From Bugulina stolonifera (taxonomy: Eukaryota; Bryozoa; Gymnolaemata; Cheilostomatida; Bugulidae), in the NCBI GenBank assembly GCA_935421135.1, contig OW285187.1, forward strand, positions 1,116,001 to 1,180,000: a stretch of DNA of 64,000 nucleotides, written 5' to 3'. Positions 36,501-56,100 of this stretch are shown piece by piece. The notes under the pieces were generated by a model, which did not search any database, was not told where the DNA came from, and was given only the letters and a program-made list of their open reading frames with translations. Both the position numbers and the translations under genes were made by a program. Numbering within the stretch: the first letter of the stretch is position 1; every line of letters begins with the position of its first letter.

Positions 36501-39500
36501 GACCATGTGCTCTTCTACCCTAGGCTGGACTGACCACACAGTGGTCAGTCACTAATAGGTCAGTAACAAGAAACAGACCTACCTCTCCTTATCCACCTCG
36601 GGAGTAGCCGCTGCCTTTACAGATGCAGTCTTCCTATTGGCTGCTGAGGGTATGTCTTCAACCGTGACTCCCTCGGAGGCCAGTTTGTCCACAAACTGGT
36701 TCACATCTTTTTTCTTGGAGCCTAGTTTCATTCCACTGCCTGTAGGCCGTTTCGGTGCCGAGTAAGACGGGGTGGACTCTACTGGTGAGCTGTTTGTAAT
36801 AAGAGATGAGCCCATGCTGCTTCCAGACGACATGCTGCCTTCATATCCATTGCTACAAATATATGTACATGTGTATAACATGCTACCTTTGTATGTACTG
36901 TAATACTTGTATAGGTATACTACATGCTATCTTCATATCTACTGCTATGAAGTATACGAGTATGAAGTTAGACAAGCACCGACCTGTAAGGGTTACCTCC
37001 GTGTCTCTGCATGTCCTTCCTCTTCCTCTCCAACTCCTTCTGTTTACTTCTCATTGCTTCCTTAGCTTCTCTCTCTTGAGTCTGTAAGACGCGAGCAACA
37101 TCTACACCTACTGTATCATACTCCAATGGTATACACCTACTGTACCATACTACATACTCCAATGGTGTACACCTACTGTACCATACTACATACTCCAATG
37201 GTATACACCTACTGTATCATACTACATACTCCAATGGTATACACCTACTGTACCATACTCCAATGGTATACACCTACTGTATCATACTCCATACTCCAAT
37301 GGTATACACCTACTGTATCGTACTACATACTCCAATGGTATACACCTACTGTACCATACTCCAACGGTATACACCTACTGTATCATACTACATACTCCAA
37401 TGGTATACACCTACTGTACCATACTCCAATGGTATACACCTACTGTATCATACTCCATACTCCAATGGTATACACCTACTGTATCGTACTACATACTCCA
37501 ATGGTATACACCTACTGTACCATACTCCAATGGTATACACCTACTGTACCATACTACATACTCCAATGGTATACACCTACTGTACCATACTCCATACTCC
37601 AATGGTATACACCTACTGTATCATACTCCAATGGTATACACCTACTGTATCATACTACATACTCCAATGGTATACACCTACTGTACCATACTCCAATGGT
37701 ATACAGCTACTGTATCATACTCCATACTCCAATGGTATACACCTACTGTATCGTACTACATACTCCAATGGTATACACCTACTGTATCATACTCCATACT
37801 CCAATGGTATACACCTACTGTATCATACTACACACTCCAATGGTATACACCTACTGTACCATACTCCAATGGTATACACCTACTGTATCATACTACATAC
37901 TCTAATGGTATACACCTACTGTATCATACTACATACTCCAATGGTATACACCTACTGTATCGTACTACATACTCCAATGGTATACACCTACTGTATCATA
38001 CTACATACTCCAATGGTATACACCTACTGTATGATACCACACGCCGCCGATGGCGTGCATCACACACTACATATAACAGGAGGGTTAGGGGAATCCAGGG
38101 CATACACATAGGGGAGAGGGACTCACCTCACGTAATGCAATGGCTACTCTCTCCTCATGAGACTCCATCTGTATAAATGTGTTGATCTGTGCTAGGTTAA
38201 CACTCTCTCGATATCCAAGAGCTACAATTTCGTCAAATGCATTTATTAACTGGAAGGAGTTGTCCAGTATTGTAGCCTCATCCAAAGACCTGCCATACTC
38301 GGGAACCTGTAACAGTATAGCGAACAGTTTAGTGAATAGTATAGTGTACAGTTTAGTGTACAGTATTATAGTGAATAGTATAGTGTACAGTATAGCGCTA
38401 ATAAAACCACTACACAGGCCTACATTATTACTGTCACCCTAGCTTATGGAAGCATCAAAGTTGAAGAGAGTTGGTAAGTAATACCCTGCACATTTGATAA
38501 CAAGGAGCAGAGAGCAGCCAAGATGGGATTTTTCACCAAAGGATAATATTGTTCATCCACAGCAAGGTTGTATAAATGATGTGGCATTTATAGTAGTAGA
38601 CCTACTTTACTAGGCTGGTACTACCTGTCTTCTCACAGTGGCAGTGGTAAGCACTATGTTCCTACAGCAGCAATGGTAAGCACTATGTCCCTACAGCAGC
38701 AGTGGTAAGCACTATGTCCCTACAGCAGCAGTGGTAAGCACTATATCAATCCTTTTACAATAGAAATAGTTGGTACAACAGAAGGTACTCACCACCCTAG
38801 CGAATAGCCTTAGTGTCTCCAAATCCTCAAGAATGTTGCTAGCCTTAGTGGTGATAAGTACTACAAATAACTGTTCCAGGGCTTGATATACATATCTCAC
38901 GCTCTCTGTTTCTACGAATGTATGCTGCTTGCCTGCATTCATCAGCTTAGGAAATGCTGCTAGCAAACCTTCAATTCTAGCTCTGGTCATCTCCACAAAC
39001 TGTCTTGACACCAACACTGAAACGACAACGCGATATCATAGGAAGGTCAACATGCATAGGACTGCTACCAAGTAGGCCCTAATCATAAGAAAATTGCATC
39101 AGTTCCCCAATTTTCTTGCAACCTGGTAAATAGTTCTAAACATAACTTACCTTTCCCAGATTTATTGCACACAGCAGCCGCTAACAGTACCTAAATAAAA
39201 AAAAAGAGATTTAACACATGCTGACCACAGACAAAATGATGGTCCATATATAGGCCTATGCAATATGATGAACGAAGATGATTACTAAAAAATGTTGCTA
39301 ATTTCTAGAAGTTCAAAGTTATATATTGAGGGTCACTCATCTCATGCTTTGTTTCCTTTGAAGATTTCCTACTAGGCTTTTATTTATAAAATAATATTAA
39401 TTAATATAAATATTTACATTACATAAACTGCCCTGGCTCATAGTCTGGTTAACAGACAAAACTTAACAGCAATAGCATTCAGCTGAAATTTCAAAGTTTT

Positions 39501-39567
39501 AATTAGAGACACAAAATTAAAATGACGACCAATTGCCCTCTTACAGTTACATCGTATTTCTTACCAT
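33561..39567 (-). CDS. ARCN1: Coatomer subunit delta (delta-COP, archain)
   Basis: Eleven exons, minus strand: 39567-39565, 39190-39151, 39016-38793, 38306-38127, 37081-36984, 36852-36583, 36394-36235, 35960-35813, 34460-34352, 34017-33813, 33647-33561. Total 507 aa (family about 510). Delta-COP is part of the COPI coat on Golgi-to-ER vesicles. The N-terminal longin domain (1 to about 135) shows [32 protein letters not shown] and [13 protein letters not shown] charged helical linker follows ([20 protein letters not shown]), then the linker motif [15 protein letters not shown]. The C-terminal mu-homology domain has [52 protein letters not shown] and IEFSIAG. The first exon encodes only the initiator Met. 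Several introns are full of tandem repeats, two of them built from the exon-end/donor sequence. Confidence 0.95.
33690..33800. repeat. 36-bp repeat, 3 copies, ARCN1 intron 10
   Basis: The unit includes CATACTTATATTACAGTATG and TCATACATATACAGGA. It abuts the exon 10 donor (about 14 bases away). Confidence 0.85.
34155..34360. repeat. 53-bp repeat carrying ARCN1 exon 9 end and donor, 4 copies
   Basis: On the gene strand each unit contains ATTCCTCTACC|GTAAGTATA, identical to the end of exon 9 plus its donor (34352/34351), and a second GTAAGTATA. The array runs from the exon edge through most of intron 9. Confidence 0.9.
34637..34680. repeat. GTTGTC-type hairpin, copy 4
   Basis: GAGTTGTCCCCTC pairs with GAGAGGACAACTT across about 19 bases, in ARCN1 intron 8. 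Confidence 0.7.
34914..35820. repeat. 28-bp repeat carrying ARCN1 exon 8 end and donor, about 32 copies
   Basis: The unit on the plus strand is ACTGGTAAGGGAGTAATACA plus ATGTACTC. On the gene strand it contains CCTTACCA|GTGAGTAC, the last 8 bases of exon 8 and its donor (35813/35812). It fills most of intron 8 from the exon edge inward. Confidence 0.95.
36010..36225. repeat. About 58-bp repeat, 3-4 copies, ARCN1 intron 7
   Basis: Units contain TATCTACTGTAGCTCCATGT and AGCAGATACCTGGTATCAAT. The copy next to exon 7 begins about 6 bases after the donor. Confidence 0.85.
37108..38035. repeat. Compound 23/36-bp repeat, ARCN1 intron 4
   Basis: Units of TACTCCAATGGTATACACC plus TACTGTAYCATACTACA, in two lengths that alternate irregularly. 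It fills nearly the whole of the intron between exons 4 and 5. No exon sequence was recognised in the unit. Confidence 0.9.
38320..38745. repeat. Short repeats in ARCN1 intron 3
   Basis: TATAGTGTACAGT/TAGTGAATAGT copies at 38,320-38,395, and about four copies of GTGGTAAGCACTATGTCCCT plus ACAGCAGCA at 38,640-38,745. Confidence 0.75.
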
Positions 39568-41454
39568 GGTTGGTGTTGATTGGTCTGATCGTTCTTATTT
39601 AATTGTGTAAGGAAAGAAGCTTATAAATTAGCTTTGCCTAGACTTCTCGAACTAGCAGATATACCAAACAAAAATATATCCCTTGTATTCTTGGTGTTAG
39701 AGTAGACTGTCACTTCGAGTCAATAATAGTAGACGTATGGTAGTCGGTGCGAAGAGGGCTGACTCAGTCACCGACTCCGGCTCAAACTAAACCAAGGGGC
39801 ACAACTAGCAGTAACGCAATATTTCTATCGATTTAAAACGATGAGAAAATCTTCCCGCTGTGTGGACACATATGGCTATTGAAATACAACAAAACTATTA
39901 AAAAATTCGTAAGAATGAGAAAATTTTTTCTCCAACTCCACTGCGTCCAACTCATCGAATTGTGGTTCATCCAATTATATTCCACCTAGGCAAAAAATGG
40001 CACCCATTTCCGGTAACAAAGATTTTTTTTTCACCACGCCTACTCCAGATTTCTATTCGGAGTTGTCTACTACATAATTCTAAGAAAAGACAACTCCCGA
40101 GAGTGAAGGTATTTTCATACACAAGGAGCATCATCATCATGATTCATACTGCTACACTACAATTAATATAAAACTAAGTCTGCCTTACACAGTAATGGGT
40201 TTGCAAAGAATGCTAGCTATGAGTAGTCACTAAGAATTTAACATGGCAGAAAGAATCCATTTACAAAGTTATGCAGATACTTATTTACAGAGATGGTCTT
40301 GATTGGCTCACTACAATATAATATGGTTACAATTGCAGAAGTTACTGTCTGTCCTTAACTATGAGATGGATTATTATACATAAATACTTCTGTCTTTTGT
40401 GAAATATAATACTACAAATGTATTTTGGTGCCAATTTAAAGGCTTTCCAGTCACATTACCCTACGAAGCACACTATTACTAGACTTCTGCTCTGGTAGCC
40501 AAGCATTGAACAGTCATATGCTGTGGAATCTGATTGGGATAAGAATCAAAATACATGTAGATACTAATGTGGTTATGACTTTTAATTTTATTTAAGAAAT
40601 AAAACAGTTATAATCTGTTTTGGAAATTCAATATCAAGCAATTAAGACATAAAAATGGATAACGAATGTGCTATACAACTAGTCTCTAGTCTGGGGCCAT
40701 TGTAAGTTTGAACTTTTCCTAATACTTTGTGGTGAAAAGCTAGAAATCAGTTTTAAACTCTTGCTTACATAAATAATATTTACAGACGTATAAATCTGAA
40801 ATGGTTAATGTACAATATGAGAGAAATCTTAGTTAGTTCCATCAGGTAACATAGCATCTACATTATACATTATATACATGGCAGATACTGGTGTCCAGTC
40901 TCTGGGGGAAGATACTAAGAACTACCTATACATGAAAAGGGTGGTTGGTTCAATGGCAATTAGACAATAGTAAAAATGGGTTAGTAGTATGCATTATTGA
41001 AAAATATACTAGGTATTGCTTCTGTAGATACAAACATACAAACAATATTGACTAAAACTTGCCTGTTGTTTAGTCTGTAGTATATAAGGTTTGTTGGCGC
41101 ATTGGCAATTTGATGACGGGAGTCAGAGACTAGTTGCTACTCCAGCTTTTCACAAATTCTGAAATAGGACCACTAGGACCAAACATAAGGAACAGCTAGT
41201 TGATAAAGGTGACTGAAGGCAACGATAGCAATACTTAGAACTGGTTTATTTCAGCTCCTGTTAGTTTTACATACAAATTATGCATCAATTTTACTAAAAT
41301 ACCAGACAAAATATTATTTTATGACATTAAATAAGCACCAATATTGGTACCAGTAGTGGTTCAATTAGTGTAGAGAGTCAAGCAGTCAAGTGATGAGTCA
41401 TTATAAATTCTTCTAATTTCATATTTGACACCTGATTCATGTCAATGCCCTGTT
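39568..41454. other. Intergenic region between ARCN1 (5' side) and HDAC3 (3' side)
   Basis: No exon supported. It includes the ARCN1 promoter side, a GTTGTC-type hairpin (40059-40097) and a minus-strand AATAAA at 41250-41245 that may serve HDAC3. Confidence 0.5.
40059..40097. repeat. GTTGTC-type hairpin, copy 5
   Basis: GGAGTTGTCT and AGACAACTCC, perfect 10-base arms with a 19-base spacer, about 500 bases upstream of the ARCN1 start codon. Confidence 0.8.
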
Positions 41455-41583
41455 GATGTGACATCACTAAGTACTATGGGTAGGGTTGATGTGACATCAC
41501 TAAGTACTATGGGTAGGGTTGATGTGACATCACTAAGTACTATGGGTAGGGTTGATGTGACATCACTAAGTACTATGGGTAGA
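41455..41583. repeat. 33-bp direct repeat, 4 copies
   Basis: Unit with TTGATGTGACATCACTAAGT and ACTATGGGTAGG. Each carries the near-palindrome GATGTGACATC, close to but not matching an ATF/CREB site. Confidence 0.9.
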
Positions 41584-41769
41584 AGAGCTCAGTGACCTCA
41601 TAGCGAACTGCCCCATAATAAACAGCTCAGTAACCAAGAGAGTGATTCTTCATCTGCTGTTGAAATTGCTCGACTAAGCAGTAGGATATTATTGGTATAA
41701 AAGGACATGTATAGAAGGGAGGTCACCCTACCCACCCCTACTGACCATTCACAGTAGCTAGAAATTGGA

Positions 41770-49000
<7,231 letters not shown>

Positions 49001-50153
49001 CCTAATGTTTGTTATCTTATATGTTCTATCTTAATCTTATCATATATTAAATGACAAAATGAAAACGATCTAACGACGATCAAGATGAATCTATCTTATC
49101 TAATTTAATATAACTTTATCTCTGTTTTCGATTTTCCCTCGCTTATAATGTTAAAAATGAGGCGTGTCAGTCAGTGGATGTTATTCTGTTGACCGTGCAA
49201 CGTTTCTTGGCCAATAAATTAAGCAGCTACTACAAAACCCAGTGCACATAAAACGCTAGAAATTATTTTTTATTAAAAATATAATGGAATTATAAAAATT
49301 AATAGTACTTCCAAAGATAGTCTTTGGTACTTCTACAAAACAAAAGGTGAACCTTTTTCTGCCTCAAAAAGCCAAGCAGGCGCTAATAGACATAGAACCA
49401 ATGCATAGAACTACCTCCCCGATAATTCAATGCTAATAGACCAGAGCCAATATACGGCTCTGTAATAGACAAAAAACTAAAGCTAAAATGCTTACAACGC
49501 GTATATAAATTTGTTACGAAGTTGTCCCCTCTCTGCTACTAACAGTCGATCATGATGTGTTGTAAAGTTCAATTCTTGTGTAATATGAGGAAACATCAGA
49601 AATGGTACCAAATGTGTAATAATACATAATCAAGCCTCCTAGTTTTAACAGATCCATGAGAATTCACATTCAAGTCTTCAGCACAGCAAGTTTATTGAAG
49701 TACGTTGGAATAGGATATTAGTTACTATAACAGCTACACACTATTATAATAGTTATAGAACAGTTACACACTATTATAATAGTTATAGAGAGTATTTTTG
49801 AAAATAAGTGCAGAAAATTTGATACTACGTTATGTACATGCACATGATAGAGACAATATATAGTATAGCTTGTGAAGGAGATTGTCTCCTCCCAGACCAG
49901 AAGAGGCCTTACTATGTGTGTAATACATACTGTGTAAAGTATGTATGGTTGGTCATTATTGTTACCTGATGATTACAACAGTAAAATGTCAATATGAAAC
50001 AATATTGTGTAGAGAGTTCTTATACCCTTACTAGTCTGCTGAACAAGTTATAAAATAATATAGATATCAATGTGCATTGTAACCACTTAGATGATGCATG
50101 CGGGAAGGGGATGACATCGTCCCTGCACTGCACTCTGCAGTGGAGAACTAAGT
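49001..50153. other. Intergenic region between HDAC3 (5' side) and NCAPG (3' side)
   Basis: No exon supported. Holds the presumed HDAC3 promoter, a single-arm copy of the recurring motif (GAAGTTGTCCCCTCTCTG near 49,517) and a minus-strand AATAAA at 49696-49691 as candidate NCAPG polyadenylation signal. Confidence 0.5.
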
Positions 50154-53100
50154 CTAATCACTATCCTCATCTATCTTGGGTACTTTGGTTTTTCTCTTTC
50201 CACGTGTAGATGTGTTCTCACTTGCACTGCTGCTGCTGCTGTGAAATGGAAACATAGTCACTGGACTTTGTGTAGACAATACAGGAATATGAGGGACGAC
50301 AGTACAGTACCCAACAATACAAAGTATAGAAGCTAGCTCCCCCTACCTGTCATCTGCTGCATCACGAGTCTGTCGGGAGCTTTGGATACGGGATGTGTTG
50401 TTACGGGTGGCAGCTCTCTTGAGTCTGGAGGTAGAAAGCGAGGTAGTATCTAACGCAGTGCTGTCTATTTCATCATTTTCCTTTTCTTCAACGTCTGCTG
50501 CTACATTATCGTCTTCGTCGGCTACGGCCTCCGATGAACCTTGACCCTCTAAATAAGCCATAAAACACACACTCAGTCCATGATTACAGCTAACACGTCT
50601 TGTAGTACACAATGTCTCAATAACCTACCATTATTTAGATATATTATGAGGGTATACGGTACGTATATAACCTACCATTATATATATATATTATGAGGGT
50701 ATACAGTGAGTATATAACCTACCATTATTTAGATATATTATGAAGGTATACGGTATGTATATAACCTACCATTATTTAGATATATTATGAGGGTATACAG
50801 TGAGTATATAACCTACCATTATTTAGATATATTATGAGGGTATACAGTGCGTATATAACCTACCACTATTTAGATATATTATGAAGGTATACGGTATGTA
50901 TATAACCTACCATTATTTAGATATATTATGAGGGTATACGGTACGTATATAACCTACCATTATATATATATATATTATGAGGGTATACAGTGAGTATATA
51001 ACCTACCATTATTTAGATATATTATGAAGGTATACGGTATGTATATAACCTACCATTATTTAGATATATTATGAGGGTATACAGTGAGTATATAACCTAC
51101 CATTACTTAGATATATTATGAAGGTATACGGTAGGTATATAACCTACCATTATTTAGATATATTATGAGGGTATACGGTACGTATATAACCTACCATTAT
51201 TTAGATATATTATGAGGGTATACGGTGCGTATATAACCTACCATTATTTAGATATATTATGAGGGTATGCAGTGCGTATACCACATACCTTCAAGTACCA
51301 ATGTGTCTACGTCTGCTGACTTGAGTGCCTCCACTTTAACTCTGAACTTCTCTATAGTTTTAGCAGCTGTTTTGTCTTTCACTACCTAAAGGGATACCAG
51401 CAATGTTACATTCATATGTGGGTTATTACCCTTCATTCAACCTATCTACTCACCTGAGTAAACCACACCTACATGAGTAAGCCACACCTACATGAGTAAG
51501 CCACACCTACATGAGTAAGCCACACCTACATGAGTAAGCCACACCTACATGAGTAAGCCACACCTACATGAGTAAGCCACACCTACATGAGTAAGCCACC
51601 GAGTAAGCCATATGTACTTGAGTAAGCCACACCTACCCATTATGTCACGCCTACCCAAGTAACTTACACCTACTTGAAAAAGCCACACATACCTGAGTAA
51701 TCAACACCTACAAGTACCTGAGCAAGGCCAACCTACCTGTATAAGCTACACCTACCTGAGTAAGGCGTTTGCATAGATTCTTCATATCCTTGGCTAATAT
51801 CTCATTATCCACACTAATATCCAGCATTGTGAGAGCTTTGGCTAGCTGTGCCACTCCATACGAGTTCTCCCTCTCTATCAGCTCATTACAAATCCTAATC
51901 GCCAGAGAGTCATGTGACGTCATCCCTGACACTTCATTGGTTCCTTCTGTAGCGTCCTTGACCTCTTGAGCGTGAGTCAGCTGTACAAACAGTTGGATAA
52001 CGTTGTACTCGTCTATGTCAGAGAGAGGGCTGGTGGTGGGTGCATCAAATATAACCTGAAGTGTCGGTATGAACGCTTCCTCTACCTGAAGCTGATTGGC
52101 TCTGTGAAAAGATAGCGGAGGAATATGATGAGATGAGAACTTAGCGACAACATTCTGTAATATTATCTGATAATCAGAGAAATGATCCCATGAATATTCC
52201 ATAATATATTACCTGCTAGCAAAGGCGTATACAGGAAGGAATACTTACCTGCTAGCAAAGGCGTATACAGGAAGGAATACTTACCTGCTAGCAAAGGCGT
52301 ATACAGGAAGGAATACTTACCTGCTAGCAAAGGCGTATACAGGAAGGAATACTTACCTGCTAGCAAAGGCGTATACAGGAAGGGATACTTACCTGCTAGC
52401 AAAGGCGTATACAGGAAGGAATACTTACCTGCTAGCAAAGGCGTATACAGGAAGGAATACACCAAGACAATGGCGTAGCTTCACGTCATCCTCTGTAATT
52501 GGGTTATACCAGAGCAATATGAGTCGAGAGAGAAGTTTACTTGACACAATACGAGAAGAGAGGAGCAGTTTACACAGTCCTTCTGCACACAGTGTCCGAA
52601 TAATAGAACTCTCATCATCCAGGTATTCCACCAGCATCTTTATAAAGTCATTGGCTGACCTATAGAGAGAAAATGCTTATACACAAAGCACATAACGTGG
52701 TTATCGTATTACACAAAGCATGGATAACTAATCTCACAACTACATATAGTAGATATGATAAAACCCTCCACTCTAAGCAATGTTACAGACCGATACACTT
52801 GGGAGTCTGTACTCTCTTCTTCTGAATCACTAGCCACATCTACAGGACTACCTCTGTTCTCTTTATCTTCCTCGTCATCTGGTTTATGCTGAGAACCATC
52901 CATTGAGTTGTCTGACCAAATAAACAAACATCGTGATTGTTATATCTTTGTGGCTACGACTCGGTGTGATGTTGTGACAGGCTATATAGTATATAGGGTG
53001 AGGTAAAGTAACACAAAGAGTTGTCTCACCTTGATCAGCGTCATCTGAAGGGCTGAGCTTACTCTCTGTCTCCTGGAAACACTCCATGTCATGTACAAGT

Positions 53101-56100
53101 ATGATGTCAAAGAGAGACTCTAGTGCCGATACTCTAATAGTCTCATCGTCAAGCCTGCACACCTGTCCATAGATGGTACAAGTACAGACTACATTACGTG
53201 ACGTCACACACATTATAACCCATATTATTAGTACATCACAGTGGTGGTAGTAACACGTGTAGCCCCATTGCTAGCCTTTATCAGAAATACCTGAAGGAAG
53301 ATGGGGAGAAACTTCTGAGCCACCTCTTTCTCATTGAGAGAGCAGAGACCTAGGGCTTTGATAGCCTGATTTCTAACAGCAGGAGAGCTGTGAGGTACGG
53401 CGGGTATGACCAGCTCCTCCATATGTGACCTGACGGTGTCAGTCATAGTGTTCATGTCCCCGCTGGTCATCAGTTCCACAAATATGGTGAGACATTTGAG
53501 AGTTGTGGCCACATCATTCCTTGTCTGCAAACACACAGGGTATAAGTAGTAGCTATGTCAGCCACTTCATGAAACATACAGGGTATAAGTAGTAGCTATG
53601 TCAGCCACCTCATGAAGCCACGCCCATAATCTTATGTATAACTTACAATGAGAGCAAACAGAATAGCTCTAATTTTCACGACAGACGTACAGGTGTTCCA
53701 GAGTTTAATGGAAGACACCAAAGGGAGGGTAATATGAGGATTAGTTAGTCTAATTTGTTTCACTACAATTTAAGAAAGAATATTATAATAATGAAGATTC
53801 GGTATAAGTTTCAGCAACAAGAAATTCCGGTTCTGTGACTATATTGAAAGCACACTGCCTTTGTATTGAGCGCTACATGAGAAGTTGACAGCACGTCCCC
53901 TTGAAGTACTTTAATACAGGATACTAAGGCTTGAATCACCTCACTGTGTGGCACTAGGGCTATACTCACCTCACTGTGTGGTACTAGGGCTATACTCACC
54001 TCACTGTGTGGTACTAGGGCTATACTCACCTCACTTGGTACCGGAACTGGTTTGGGTTTCATCTCCTCAGTGAGGGCTACCTTGCTCTCTTCAAGTATTA
54101 CCATCTTCTCCTTGATCTCTGCAGCAGAAACGAAGTCTTGTTTGTTTACAGCGTCGGCCATCATTTCTGTCAGCTCATTCAGATTCATCTTTACCCGGGC
54201 TAACTGTACAAGGTGAAGGTCACACAATACATGTACACTCAGTGGGTGATGGAATACATAGGCTATACATTCAATGGGCATATAGCATATAACTTTGTGT
54301 AGACTGAGTACCTTGTATTTCAGCTGATGCATAGTGTCGGGGTCTACGGGCACCTCCTCCATCACGTTAGGTACCTGTATATCAGATATAATGGTAGCCA
54401 CCTCATCCATCCTCTCCTGTGGCACCCTCAGCACCTGCACCAGGCACTGCATGAGTTGAGGGGTCAAGGATAGACTGAGGTCATCACTGCTTAGCAAGTC
54501 CTTGCAGAGGGTCAGTACACTCTTCCTACAAGCAGCACAGATAGAGCCATGAAGCTAACCAAACTATTAGTAAGTTGAGTCACTACTCTCATCAAGTGGA
54601 GTAAGCTGCTGTGTGATTGGTCGCTTCACCTGGCAGTGCTGGGTGCACTGTACCAGTACTACTAGAGGATTAACGTTTGAACTGCTGGGTATAAAGTATA
54701 CTGACATATGCTACAGTTCAGATTCACTATAGCACAGTTACTCTATCTGGCTATAAGCCAACAGATCTACACTATAGCACATTTACTCTATCTGGTTATA
54801 AGCCAATAGAACTACACTATAGCACAGTTACTCTATCTGGCTATAAGCCAATAGAACTACACTATAGCACATTTACTCTATCTGGCTATAAGCCAATAGA
54901 ACTACACTATAGCACAGTTACTCTATCTGGCTATAAGCCAATAGAACTACACTATAGCACAGTTACTCTATCTGGCTATAAGCCAATAGAACTACACTAT
55001 AGCACAGTTACTCTATCTGGCTATAAGCCAATAGAACTACACTATAGCACAGTTACTCTATCTGGCTATAAGCCAATAGAACTACACTATAGCACATTTA
55101 CTCTATCTGGCTATAAGCCAATAGAACTACACTATAGCACAGTTACTCTATCTGGCTATAAGCCAATAGAACTACACTATAGCACAGTTACTCTATCTGG
55201 CTATAAGCCAATAGAACTACACTATAGCACAGTTACTCTATCTGGCTATAAGCCAATAGAACTACACTATAGCACAGTTACTCTATCTGGCTATAAGCCA
55301 ATAGAACTACACTATAGCACAGTTACTCTATCTGGTTATAAGCCAATAGAACTACACTATAGCACAGTTACTCTATCTGGCTATAAGCCAATATAACTAC
55401 ACTATAGCACAGTTACTCTATCTGACTATAAGCCAACAGATCTACACTAGAGTAGAGAGTAGAGGCTCACCGGCTCACAGGGTCTGATATGTCTATATAC
55501 TCGATACACTGAACCAACTGCTGTAGGATGTACTCAGTGGATGCCTTCTTCTCAAACTCAGCTTCATCATGAGTGAGAGTGGCAGCTATTCTGTAAGATA
55601 TATACACACATACTCTCTGATATACTGTATGAATACTACACATAATCTCTGATATACTGTATGAATACTACACATACTCTCTGATATACTGTATGAATAC
55701 TACACATACTCTCTGATATACTGTATGAATACTACACATACTCTCTGATATACTGTATGAATACTACACATACTCTCTGATATACTGCATGAATACTACA
55801 CATACTCTCTGATATACTGTATTCATACTACACATACTCTCTGATATACTGTATGCATACTACACATACTCTCTGATATACTGTATGAATACTACACATA
55901 ATCTCTGATATACTGTATGAATACTACACATACTCTCTGATATACAGTATGAATACTACACATACTCTCTGATATACTGTATGAATACCACACATACTCA
56001 CTGATATACTGTATGAATACTACACATACTCTTTGATATACAGTATGAATACTACACATACTCTCTGATATACTGTATGAATACCACACATACTCACTGA

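Noticed and set aside
37126..38176. Three overlapping 258-282 aa frames
   Set aside because: Repeat translation in ARCN1 intron 4.
52884..52927. Upstream extension of NCAPG exon 11 and of exon 10 past its donor
   Set aside because: The open frame runs through TTTGGTCAG, but the exon 10 phase requires the acceptor at 52911.
53811..53940. Continuation of NCAPG exon 8 frame (VIQALVSCIKVLQ...)
   Set aside because: Family similarity jumps directly from exon 8 to 53524, in matching phase. This piece has no counterpart in CAP-G.
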